Source of the DNA: Mesoflavibacter sp.
GTDB taxonomy: Bacteria > Pseudomonadota > Alphaproteobacteria > UBA8366 > Aestuariispiraceae
Reading direction: 5' to 3'
Length of the DNA stretch: 64,000 bases
Assembly (NCBI GenBank): GCA_017792345.1
Contig: CP051228.1
Coordinates: forward strand, 1,674,001-1,738,000
Shown here piece after piece: positions 37,389-47,486 of the stretch. The notes under the pieces were generated by a model. The model searched no databases and had not been told where the DNA came from. It worked only from the letters and a program-made list of their open reading frames with translations. The stretch's first letter is position 1; every line of letters starts with the position of its first letter. The position numbers and the translations under genes were made by a program.

Positions 37389-39179
37389 TCAGGGCAGAAG
37401 CGGCCAGAAGATGGGAATGACGAAACTCGCGACCGCCCAGAGAAGGATGTTCAGGGGCAGGCCGACCTTCACGAAATCGGTGAAGCGATAGCCCCCGGCA
37501 TTATAGACGAAGGTGTTCGTCTGATAGCCGATCGGCGTCATGAAGCTGGCGCTGGCGGCGAACATCACCGCGACGACGAAGGGGCGCGGATCGGCGCCCA
37601 TCGATTGGGCAAGGCCGATCGCAATGGGGGTCACCAGGATTGCGACGGCGTTGTTGCTCATCGCCTCGGTCAGAAGCGACGTGAAGAGATACAGAAGGGA
37701 CAGCGTGACGACGGGCCCGAGCCCGACCGTCAGCCAAAGCAATCCATGGATCAACAGCGCCGCCGTGCCGGATTTCTCCATCGCCACCCCGATTGCCAGC
37801 ATCGCGAAGATCAGCATCAGGATGTTCCAATGCACCGCGCCATAGGCTTCCTCCGCGTCCAGGCAGCCGAGCGCGACGACGGCGGTCGCGGCGATCAGTG
37901 CCAGGGCGGCAATCGGCAGGACATCGAAGGCGGCCAGACCCATGACGGCGGCGATGGCAGCGATTGCGATCGGCGCCTTGCGGCGGCGCAGGGGTTTTTC
38001 CTCCGTCTGCACCAGATTGACCAGTTCCTGATTGTCGAACAGGCGGCGCAGGCCGTCGGCCGGCCCTTCCAAAAGCAGGGTATCGCCCATGCGCAGCCGG
38101 ATGCTGTCGAAGGTCGCCGCCAGCCGTTCGCCCTGACGATGGACGGCCAGAATGTAGATGCCGTAGAGGCGGCGCAGCCCGAGATCCGACACCCGGCGGC
38201 CCTTCAGGCGCGACAGCGGGCCGACAATGCCTTCCATGACCAGGGTTTCGCGCGTGCCGATCGGCTCGATCGCATGACTGTCCGCGCCACCGAATGCAAC
38301 GTCGCCGGCCTCCCGCAGGGCCAGCATATCGGCGATGCCGCTGCGCAGGACGATGCGGTCGCCGGCCCGCAGGATCTGGTCGTCCAAGCGGGTCCGGAAG
38401 GAAATTTCCCCCCGAATCAAGTCCACCACGCGGAAGCCGCGCGGCTGGCTGAACCCGGCATCGGCGATACGCTTTCCGATCAGCGGCGAATCGAGCGGGA
38501 CCAGGACTTCGGACAGAAACCGCCGGTCCGACGGCTTCGGCAGCAGTTCCGTCAGGGAGTCTCGGTCCGGCAGCAGCAGCCGCCCGAACAGGCCGAGATA
38601 GATCAGCCCCGCCGCCGCCATGAGAAGACCGGCCAAAGTGATCTCAAACATGCCGAAGGGGGCCATGCCGTGCTGCTGCGCGACGCCGTCCACCAGAATA
38701 TTGGTCGACGTGCCGATCAGCGTGGTCGTGCCGCCCAGAATGGCGGCATAGGACAGGGGGATCAGCAGGCGCGACGGTTTGGTTCCGACCGATTGTGCCA
38801 AAGCCAGCAATACCGGCGTCAGGATGACGACGACCGGGGTATTGTTCATGAAGGCCGAGGCCGTGGCGGCAGCCAGTAGCATGGCAACCACGGCCAGAAC
38901 CGGCGATCCTGCCGCGCGGTCCGACAGAAGGCGGCCCATCGCCTCGACAACGCCGGTGCGCTGCAGCGCGGCGCTCAACACGAACATCGCCGCGATGGTC
39001 GCGGGCGCACTATTCGCAAAAACGCCCAGCACGTCCTCGGTCGACAGGATGCCGGTCGCCAGCAACCCGCCCACGCCGCACAGCGCCACAATCTCCGGCG
39101 CCATGCGTTCCCGCACGAAGCCGAAGAACACCACAATGATCAGGATCAGCACGAAGCCGATCTCGAAACCGTCCCACAT
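37389..39179 (-). CDS. SLC13/DASS-family transporter with two RCK-C (TrkA_C) domains
   Basis: A 596-residue membrane protein with about 11 hydrophobic segments split by a cytoplasmic insert (about 205-390) containing two TrkA_C-like domains (FRVVDLIRGEISFRTRLDDQILRAGD and the following repeat). The permease halves show SLC13 features such as NNTPVVVILTPV and SNNAVAILVTPI. Such proteins carry dicarboxylates or sulfate. It lies 88 bp upstream of gntR on the same strand, so it may feed the dioxygenase pathway. Confidence 0.88.
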   Translation of the reverse strand: MWDGFEIGFVLILIIVVFFGFVRERMAPEIVALCGVGGLLATGILSTEDVLGVFANSAPATIAAMFVLSAALQRTGVVEAMGRLLSDRAAGSPVLAVVAMLLAAATASAFMNNTPVVVILTPVLLALAQSVGTKPSRLLIPLSYAAILGGTTTLIGTSTNILVDGVAQQHGMAPFGMFEITLAGLLMAAAGLIYLGLFGRLLLPDRDSLTELLPKPSDRRFLSEVLVPLDSPLIGKRIADAGFSQPRGFRVVDLIRGEISFRTRLDDQILRAGDRIVLRSGIADMLALREAGDVAFGGADSHAIEPIGTRETLVMEGIVGPLSRLKGRRVSDLGLRRLYGIYILAVHRQGERLAATFDSIRLRMGDTLLLEGPADGLRRLFDNQELVNLVQTEEKPLRRRKAPIAIAAIAAVMGLAAFDVLPIAALALIAATAVVALGCLDAEEAYGAVHWNILMLIFAMLAIGVAMEKSGTAALLIHGLLWLTVGLGPVVTLSLLYLFTSLLTEAMSNNAVAILVTPIAIGLAQSMGADPRPFVVAVMFAASASFMTPIGYQTNTFVYNAGGYRFTDFVKVGLPLNILLWAVASFVIPIFWPLLP

Positions 39180-39367
39180 TGTCCGGACTTTCCGATCCAT
39201 CGCCGGGCCAGTCGCACGGTCCCCTCATGATATCCTATTGCGATGCACTTGGAATGAGGGAACTTGCGGCATGGGGTCAGGCTCGAAATTTGATACGCCT
39301 CAATGTCTCGCCGCCCGGGCTCCGCCAGAATACCCACCGAACGTAGGAAGCCGGTGGGGGAGAAGGA

Positions 39368-40246
39368 ATGTCAGACAGGATCGAGCCGCCGATAGACGAC
39401 GGGCTGGCGGCCTTCCCGCATGCCGACCGCATCCGCAAAGTCTCGACCGCCGCGCCCTTCCGCTGGTTGCTGGCCGGATGGCAGGATTTCCGCCGGGCGA
39501 AACCGCTGGCCCTGATTTATGGTGGCTTGTTTGCGGGCATCAGCCTGGCGATCACCGTCGGACTGGCGCTGCTGAATCAAGGCCATCTGATCGCGCCGAT
39601 GTGGGGCGGGTTCTTCATCGTCGGACCGGCCCTGACCATCGGCATGTACCAGGTCAGCCGCCAATTGGAACAGGGCGAGACGCCGACCCTTGGCGCGACC
39701 CTGATGGCCTGGAAGCGCAATGGCTATCACATCATGACGGCGGGGGCGGTCCTGATGCTGTTCATGATGATCTGGGTCCGTATCGCGGTCATCGTCTTCG
39801 CCCTGACCTTTCCCTATGTCAGCCTGACCTTCCGCGCCATGATCGAACAAGCCCTGTTCACGCCGGAAGGCTGGGGCTTCCTGGCGCTGGGCACGGTGGT
39901 CGGCGGGGTTTTCGCGGCCTTCGCCTTTACGGCGGGCGCAATTTCGTTGCCCGCGATGCTGGACCGGCGCATCGACATCTTCTCCGCCGTGACCCTCAGC
40001 GCGGTCGCCGTGTTCCGAAATGCGAAGCCCATGATGATCTGGGCCGCCGTGATCGTCACCGTCGTCGCGGCCGGCATGGCGACCTTCTACATCGGGTTGG
40101 TCGTCGCCCTGCCTCTGATCGGGTTCGCCAGTTGGCATGCCTATCGCGACCTCTATGTCCGCGATCCGGATCCGCCGGTGGCACCCACCGAAACGAGACC
40201 GGATCCCCGGGACAGATGGAACGGGGAATCCGCGGATCGCTTGTAA
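39368..40246 (+). CDS. DUF2189 multi-pass membrane protein
   Basis: A 292-residue membrane protein matching DUF2189: a polar N-terminus with VSTAAPFRWLLAGWQDF, then about six hydrophobic segments and a charged tail. GGAGAAGG precedes the ATG. Function unknown; in Alphaproteobacteria it is widespread. The next gene (EI24 type), 88 bp downstream, is also a membrane protein, and both could take part in envelope homeostasis. Confidence 0.85.
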   Translation: MSDRIEPPIDDGLAAFPHADRIRKVSTAAPFRWLLAGWQDFRRAKPLALIYGGLFAGISLAITVGLALLNQGHLIAPMWGGFFIVGPALTIGMYQVSRQLEQGETPTLGATLMAWKRNGYHIMTAGAVLMLFMMIWVRIAVIVFALTFPYVSLTFRAMIEQALFTPEGWGFLALGTVVGGVFAAFAFTAGAISLPAMLDRRIDIFSAVTLSAVAVFRNAKPMMIWAAVIVTVVAAGMATFYIGLVVALPLIGFASWHAYRDLYVRDPDPPVAPTETRPDPRDRWNGESADRL

Positions 40247-40334
40247 ATCCGGCCCGTGATCGCTAGATAGCCCCGGAAATAGAGGGGATTTCGCGCGCGC
40301 GGAATTCCGAACCCGGAACCAGGTCGGTACGCGC

Positions 40335-41084
40335 ATGATCAACGCCTTCGTCAAAGCGGTCGAACAACTTCCCGAATCCCGGTTCCGCAATGTCGTCCTG
40401 ATAGGCATCCTGGGCGCAATCGGTACGTTGTTCGCACTGTTTTCGGTGGCGAAATGGGCGCTGAACCAGGTTCCCTGGACCGAACTTTGGCTGATCGGCC
40501 CTGTCTTCGAATGGATGGGCAGCTATGGCGACGAAGTGGGCTGGGTCTCTTTCATTATCGGCGCGGGCGGGCTGACCTGGCTCTTGTTCCCGGTCGCCGC
40601 TGTCGCAGTCATCAGCTTGTTTCTGGATTCGATCTGCGAAGCGGTCGAACAGCGCCACTATCCGCAACGCTACGGATCGGCGCGCGCCCAGCCGCTTGTC
40701 GAAGGCGTCTTTGGCGCGTTGAAGTTTCTGGCCGTCACGATTGCCCTGAACATCGCCGTGCTGCCGCTCTATCTGCTGCTGATCTGGGTGTTGGGTGCCG
40801 GCGCGTTCCTGTTCCTGATCGTCAACGGCTATCTGATCGGGCGCGAATTCTTTGAGCTGGTCGCGGCGCGCCGCATGGCGCCCGGCCCGGCGAAACGGTT
40901 GCGGCGGGCGCACCGGCTGCGCCTGATCCTGTTCGGCATGCTGGCGGTCTTCCTGATGTCGATCCCCGTCGTCAACCTGGTCGCACCGGTCCTGGCCGCC
41001 GCCGCCATGGTTCATTTCTATGAAACCCTGCCGCGCCGCGCCGAATTCGAGGCCCTGGATGCCCCGCCGGCCGAGCGCAAATGA
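40335..41084 (+). CDS. EI24-domain/CysZ-like membrane protein
   Basis: A 249-residue membrane protein with about four to five hydrophobic stretches and the EI24-family arrangement (FEWMGSYGDEVGWVSF, FLFLIVNGYLIGREFFELVAARRM, RLRRAHRLRLILFGML). CysZ members are sulfate permeases; this branch is uncharacterised. It overlaps the downstream lipoprotein gene by 4 bp (ATGA), so the products are likely to be made together. Confidence 0.82.
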   Translation: MINAFVKAVEQLPESRFRNVVLIGILGAIGTLFALFSVAKWALNQVPWTELWLIGPVFEWMGSYGDEVGWVSFIIGAGGLTWLLFPVAAVAVISLFLDSICEAVEQRHYPQRYGSARAQPLVEGVFGALKFLAVTIALNIAVLPLYLLLIWVLGAGAFLFLIVNGYLIGREFFELVAARRMAPGPAKRLRRAHRLRLILFGMLAVFLMSIPVVNLVAPVLAAAAMVHFYETLPRRAEFEALDAPPAERK

Positions 41085-41539
41085 GCCTTGAAATGACACG
41101 CATATCCCTGGCCTGCACCTTCGCCGCCCTGTTGACCGTCACCGGGTGCCAGGCGCTGGACAATCTGACGTCCGTCGGCAGCCCCGAACCGGTCGAGACA
41201 GCGGCAGCCACGCCTGAACCCCTGCGGAAACCCTCCGGCCCATCGGTCGCAGGCAGCGATGCAGCCGCGCCGCCGGTCAATGACGACCCGATGCAGTTCA
41301 TGGGATTGCAGGGCGTGTCGGTCGCCGCGCAGCTGGGCAAGCCCGATCTGGTCCGGCGCGACGGCGGGGTCGAAGTACGCCAGTTCCGCGGCAAGGCCTG
41401 CATTCTGGACCTGTTCCTGTATCCGGCGGGCAGTGACCTGGCCGTCAAACATGTCGAGCTGCGCGGTCCGAGCCTGGATGCCGACGCGCGCCGGGCCTGT
41501 CTGGCGGAGATGATCCGCGAAAGGACCCTCGCCGGGTAA
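41081..41539 (+). CDS. small lipoprotein, unknown function
   Basis: A 152-residue putative lipoprotein with a type II signal peptide: a hydrophobic stretch ending LLTVTGC, modified Cys at residue 23. A Pro/Ala-rich linker follows, then a compact domain (MQFMGLQGVSVAAQLGKPDLVRRDGGVEV, KACILDLFLYP) that resembles the SmpA/OmlA-like beta-lactamase-inhibitor fold, a weak resemblance. It is coupled to the EI24 gene by a 4-bp overlap. Confidence 0.78.
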   Translation: MSLEMTRISLACTFAALLTVTGCQALDNLTSVGSPEPVETAAATPEPLRKPSGPSVAGSDAAAPPVNDDPMQFMGLQGVSVAAQLGKPDLVRRDGGVEVRQFRGKACILDLFLYPAGSDLAVKHVELRGPSLDADARRACLAEMIRERTLAG

Positions 41540-41680
41540 CCCGCCCCTGACGGTTTCCCGGAAGCGGAAACCAATTCTTTACCCTTGATCTCTAGAAAGG
41601 CGCCGCGCGATCCGGGACGCTGCCACTAAGGCGCTCCCCGATCCCCGCCGAACTTGGAATATCGGAAAGGGCCTGTCGCA

Positions 41681-43546
<1,866 letters not shown>

Positions 43547-43567
43547 AGGGCGTCCTGACGCGATCGG

Positions 43568-44008
43568 TCAGGAGTTTTCGGCCTTGGAGATGGAGGAGGT
43601 CAGCGTTTCCGCCTCTTCACAGCCGGACGGGCACAGGGTCTGGAGTTTCTCCAGCTGCGCCTTGGCCGAGGCGACATCGCCCTGCATCAGGTACCATTCG
43701 CCAATATATTCATGGGCGCCCTTATGGTTCGGGTCGATTGCCAGGGCGCGTTCATAGGCATCCCAGGCATTGTCGGAATCGCCGGAATTCCGGTAGCTGA
43801 AGCCCAGCATGTTCCAGGCATCGGCATTGTCCGGCGTTTCCTTGACCACCTGCTTCAGGACATCGATGGCATCTTCGTAGTCGCCTGCCATGGCCTTCTC
43901 GAAGCCCATTTCATAGGTCGCATCGTCGCTGCTGCTGCCGAAGCCCATGGCCAGGGCTGAGGCGGGGATGAATGCCGCCAGCAGGACGGCCGCGAACGTT
44001 TTCTTCAT
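43568..44008 (-). CDS. exported TPR protein
   Basis: A 146-residue protein with a signal peptide (MKKTFAAVLLAAFIPASALA) followed by about three TPR units (DYEDAIDVLKQVVKETPDNADAWNML, AWDAYERALAIDPNHKGAHEYIGEWY) and two Cys near the end (CPSGC). Probably a periplasmic adaptor. Convergent with the kinase gene, 21 bp away. Confidence 0.88.
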   Translation of the reverse strand: MKKTFAAVLLAAFIPASALAMGFGSSSDDATYEMGFEKAMAGDYEDAIDVLKQVVKETPDNADAWNMLGFSYRNSGDSDNAWDAYERALAIDPNHKGAHEYIGEWYLMQGDVASAKAQLEKLQTLCPSGCEEAETLTSSISKAENS

Positions 44009-44182
44009 AAGGTGGTCTCCTCGTGAGTTGCCCGGCGCCGTCCGGTCAGGGACGACAGCGCCGGTCCTGCCCTCTTCGGGCCATTCCGTCGGGAACGGCA
44101 TCCGTGAAGGTCTATACGCGTATATGTGCACAGCCGATCAAAACGGAAATCGCTATCGTCCGCAATGCCGTTCAACTTCGCG

Positions 44183-45736
44183 TCAATTCCCGGACAGGTC
44201 GTCCGGACCGGCACCGTAAGGCGCCGCTTGACCCATGCCCTGCGCGGATGGCGCCTCGTCGGCGGCGGCCGGATCCTCCCGCCCTTCGCGGATCGCGATC
44301 AGCCGCCGCGCGATATGGTCGAACACGTCGCGCCAGGTCCCGCCCGGCGGTTTGCGCAGGCATTCCATGGTCGGGTACCAGGCGCTTTGCGTCGCATGCC
44401 AGCCGAACCGCCAGTCGCCGCCTTCCGGCAGCACGGTCCAGCACGGCCGCGCCAGGGCCCCGGCCAGATGGGCGATGGCCGTATCCGCCGTTACAACCAG
44501 GGCACATTCCTGCATGACGACGGCCGTATCGATGAACGCCGCATCGCCTTCATCCATCTCGTCCGTAGGGTCGTAGACCGGGAAGGGAACGGCGTCGATT
44601 TGCTGCCGGCCCCCGCCCTTCTGCAGACTGATCAGCCGCACGCCGGGGACGGCGGCCAGGGGCGCGAAATCGGCCAGCGGGATTTCCCGCTTGCGCTGTT
44701 CGAACAGCGGCTCACCGCCCTGCCAGGCGATGGCGATCTTCGGACCCGGCCCCAGCCGTTCGCGCCACGGGGCAAGCAGGCTTGGATCCGGGCGCAGATA
44801 GGGCACGTCATCCGGGATCGTATCGGCGTCGATCTTCAACAAACGCGGCAGGGACAGAAGCGGCGCCCAGCAATCGGCCTTGGGCAGCGGCCCGCCCTCC
44901 GGCACGACCTCATAGACCCGGTGACTGGCCCGCAGGATCGGCACCAGCGCCGGCGGCGCCTCGAAGATCACGCGCCCGCCCTCGATCCCGGCCGCCAGAC
45001 GAAAGAATTGCAGGCTTTCGCTCATTCCCTGTTCGGCACGGACCAACAGCGTCCGGCCCGCCAATGGATCGCCGGTCCAGGGCGGCAGGCCGGGATTGAG
45101 CGACGGCAGCAGCCCCGTTTTCCAGCGCCAATCGTATTCGCGAAAGCCTTCGGCGATCTCGCCGTTGCACAGCATGGCGATGGCCCGCTGCACCCGCGCG
45201 GCGGCCATGTCTTCCTTGCCCGCGACCCGGACCGCCCGGTCCAGGGTTTCCCGCGCCAGGGCGATCTCGCCCGCCTGACGCTGCATCCGGCCCAGCGCGG
45301 TCAGGGCGGCGGCGGTCGGACGGCGGCTGGCGGCGGCGGATTCCAGGGCGGCGCGGGCCAGACCGCCATGCCCCTGCCGTTCACGCAGCCGGGCCAGGAC
45401 GGCCATCGGGCGGCCATCGTCGGGTCCCAGGGAATGCGCCTTTTCCGCCAGATCGACGGCGTCATCCAGACGGCCCCAATCCTCCAGCGTTTCGGCCTGT
45501 GCGATCAGCAGGTCCACCGACTGCGGATGGCGTTCGATCCCGGTGCGCAGGACAGCCTCGGATTCCGCCACACGCCCCAGCCTGCGCAGCGCCACGCCCA
45601 GCCCGTGCAGGGCCGGCGCGTAATCCGGCTGCGCCAGCAGGACCGCGCGGAAGGCGATGACGGCATCTTCCAGACGATGCCGGTCCGCCGCCGCGATGGC
45701 GGTCCTGAAGAGCTGCTGCAACGCGGCGTCGGTCAT
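44183..45736 (-). CDS. TPR protein with C-terminal glycosyltransferase-like domain
   Basis: A 517-residue protein. Residues about 1-200 form TPR-type repeats (YAPALHGLGVALRRLGRVAESEAVL and later units). Residues about 280-500 form a GT-B-like domain with AIAWQGG, LISLQKGGG, VVTADTAIAHLAGALARPCW and WYPTM, as in TPR-glycosyltransferases of the GT9/GT41 type. Acceptor and sugar are unknown. No flagellar or capsule cluster lies beside it, so its role cannot be read from context. Confidence 0.82.
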   Translation of the reverse strand: MTDAALQQLFRTAIAAADRHRLEDAVIAFRAVLLAQPDYAPALHGLGVALRRLGRVAESEAVLRTGIERHPQSVDLLIAQAETLEDWGRLDDAVDLAEKAHSLGPDDGRPMAVLARLRERQGHGGLARAALESAAASRRPTAAALTALGRMQRQAGEIALARETLDRAVRVAGKEDMAAARVQRAIAMLCNGEIAEGFREYDWRWKTGLLPSLNPGLPPWTGDPLAGRTLLVRAEQGMSESLQFFRLAAGIEGGRVIFEAPPALVPILRASHRVYEVVPEGGPLPKADCWAPLLSLPRLLKIDADTIPDDVPYLRPDPSLLAPWRERLGPGPKIAIAWQGGEPLFEQRKREIPLADFAPLAAVPGVRLISLQKGGGRQQIDAVPFPVYDPTDEMDEGDAAFIDTAVVMQECALVVTADTAIAHLAGALARPCWTVLPEGGDWRFGWHATQSAWYPTMECLRKPPGGTWRDVFDHIARRLIAIREGREDPAAADEAPSAQGMGQAAPYGAGPDDLSGN

Positions 45737-45826
45737 CGGCCGGGGGTCACCTGAACTCGTGGAAATCCCCCTATTGGTAATCCACGCCGCGCTTTAGGAG
45801 AAGACTTCCCTAAGTTCGGGATCGCC

Positions 45827-46426
45827 TTAGTCCGGGATCGCAGCGGCATTCGGCGCGATCACCGCGAAACGGTCGGACAGCGCGGTCAGCGCCGCATCAT
45901 GCAGATCGGTCGCCTTCAGCACCCCGCCTTTCGGTTTCGGCAGGTCGCGGGTCGCGCAGGCGCCGTCGACGACGGTCGTGAAATAGCCATGGTCGAGGGC
46001 CGACCGGGCGGTGGCGCTGACGCACATATGGGTCATGAACCCGGCGACGATCAGGGTCTTGCGGCCGGATGCGGACAGGGCGTCCTGTAGATTCGTACCG
46101 GCAAAACTGTTCGGCAGGCCTTTCTCGACCACCGTTTCACCCTCGGCGGGGGTCAGTTCATCCATGATCTGACCGCCCGGCCCGCCCGGATCGAAGGCGC
46201 CGCCCGGCTTGCCGACATGTTTGACATGGATGACCGGCGTTCCCAGCGACCGGGCGCGGGTCAGAAGCGCCGCGCATTCACCCGCCGCCGCGTCGACACC
46301 GGTCAGGGGCAGAAAGCCGCTGCGGTATTCGTTCTGGCAGTCGATCAGCACCAGCGCGGATTGGGACAGGGAGGCCGGGCTGAGATCGGCACCGGCCATC
46401 TGCAGCAGGGTCTTCGGGTCGGACAT
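45827..46426 (-). CDS. isochorismatase-family cysteine hydrolase
   Basis: A 199-residue cysteine hydrolase with the catalytic triad D29 (LVLIDCQNEY), K102 (VVEKGLPNSFAGT) and C135 (VAGFMTHMCVSATARSA), including the cis-peptide before the nucleophile block. The family includes nicotinamidases and isochorismatases; the substrate here is unknown. The ATG giving MSDPKTL is used. The MBL-fold gene lies 45 bp upstream on the same strand. Confidence 0.9.
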   Translation of the reverse strand: MSDPKTLLQMAGADLSPASLSQSALVLIDCQNEYRSGFLPLTGVDAAAGECAALLTRARSLGTPVIHVKHVGKPGGAFDPGGPGGQIMDELTPAEGETVVEKGLPNSFAGTNLQDALSASGRKTLIVAGFMTHMCVSATARSALDHGYFTTVVDGACATRDLPKPKGGVLKATDLHDAALTALSDRFAVIAPNAAAIPD

Positions 46427-46471
46427 GGACGTTTCCTCTTCCTTATCGAACGATGGAGTCATACACGAGTG

Positions 46472-47368
46472 TCAGGGCAGGGAGTAGCGCGACCGCAGGG
46501 TCGGCTCCGCCGTGTCGCAGATCACCCGGCCCTCCGCCGTCATCTGAACCAGATGGGCCAGGACGGACCGCGCCGCGGCCGCATGCAGCTTCTGGGGCAC
46601 GTCGCGATACATGGCGGGCACCATTTCGACGATCGACCCGTATCCTTCGGCGATACAGGTCAGGATCTGCGCCTCGCGGTCGCGGCGATGGGCGATGAAA
46701 TCCCGGACATGACGTTTCGGATCTCGGATCGGATTGCCATGGGTCGGGTAGTAAAGTTCGTCATCCCGGGTCAGCAGCTTTTCGAGCGACGCCATATAGG
46801 CCGCCATGTCGCCGTCGGGCGGGGAAATCACGCTGGTCGACCAGCCCATGACGTGATCGCCGCTGAACAGGGCCTTTTCGGCGGGATAGGCGAAGCAGAG
46901 ATGGTTCGAGGTGTGACCCGGCGTATGCACCGCCTCCACCGACCAGCCGGTGCCGTCGATCCTGTCGCCGTCCTTGACCGCGATATCCGGGACGAAGTCG
47001 CGGTCGGCGCCTTCCTCCACCGCTTGGCCGTCGCGGTCGCCGCCATGCGGGCCATAGCCATAGGTGGGGGCCCCGGTTTCCGCCTTCAGCTCCCGTGCAA
47101 GGGGGGAATGATCCAGATGGGTATGGGTGATCAGGATCGCCTCCACCGTTTCGCCGGACAGCGTGGCGCGCAGGGCGGCCAGATGCGCCGGATGGCGCGG
47201 CCCCGGATCGATCACCGCGACACGGCCCCGGCCCAGGATATAGGTTCCGGTACCATAGAAGGTGAAAGCGCTGGGATTTTCCGCCACGATGCGCCGGACG
47301 GTCGGCGTCAGGGAGACTGTCTCGCCATAATGCGGGTCGAATTGCCGGTCGAATACGGGGGAGGGCAT
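46472..47368 (-). CDS. metallo-beta-lactamase-fold hydrolase (LACTB2/GloB-like)
   Basis: A 298-residue MBL-fold protein with HTHLDH (H82, H84, D86, H87), a downstream His in VHTPGHTSNHLCF, the Asp in LFSGDHVMGWSTSVI and a winged C-terminal helix region (about 215-290). This matches LACTB2/GloB-like hydrolases; the substrate is unknown. It may be co-transcribed with the isochorismatase gene. It is divergent from htpG. Confidence 0.9.
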   Translation of the reverse strand: MPSPVFDRQFDPHYGETVSLTPTVRRIVAENPSAFTFYGTGTYILGRGRVAVIDPGPRHPAHLAALRATLSGETVEAILITHTHLDHSPLARELKAETGAPTYGYGPHGGDRDGQAVEEGADRDFVPDIAVKDGDRIDGTGWSVEAVHTPGHTSNHLCFAYPAEKALFSGDHVMGWSTSVISPPDGDMAAYMASLEKLLTRDDELYYPTHGNPIRDPKRHVRDFIAHRRDREAQILTCIAEGYGSIVEMVPAMYRDVPQKLHAAAARSVLAHLVQMTAEGRVICDTAEPTLRSRYSLP

Positions 47369-47411
47369 GCAGATTCCGTCTTGGTCAGCAGAGAGTCGGG
47401 CAGGCCCGGCC

Positions 47412-47439
47412 TTGAGGTTCCGGCCCTAGGAAATTATAT
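47412..47439 (+). promoter_or_regulatory. candidate htpG promoter
   Basis: TTGAGG (47412-47417) and TTATAT (47434-47439) are 16 bp apart, about 48 bp before the htpG ATG. It looks like a housekeeping-type promoter. I see no good sigma-32 -10 element at proper spacing. Confidence 0.45.
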
Positions 47440-47486
47440 CGCGCGGAGAATTTCCAATATTCGATTCGGGGAAAAGGACCTACGAA

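Noticed and set aside
47412-47445. Sigma-32 heat-shock promoter for htpG
   Set aside because: A CTTGAG-like -35 exists but no CCCCAT-type -10 at 13-14 bp.
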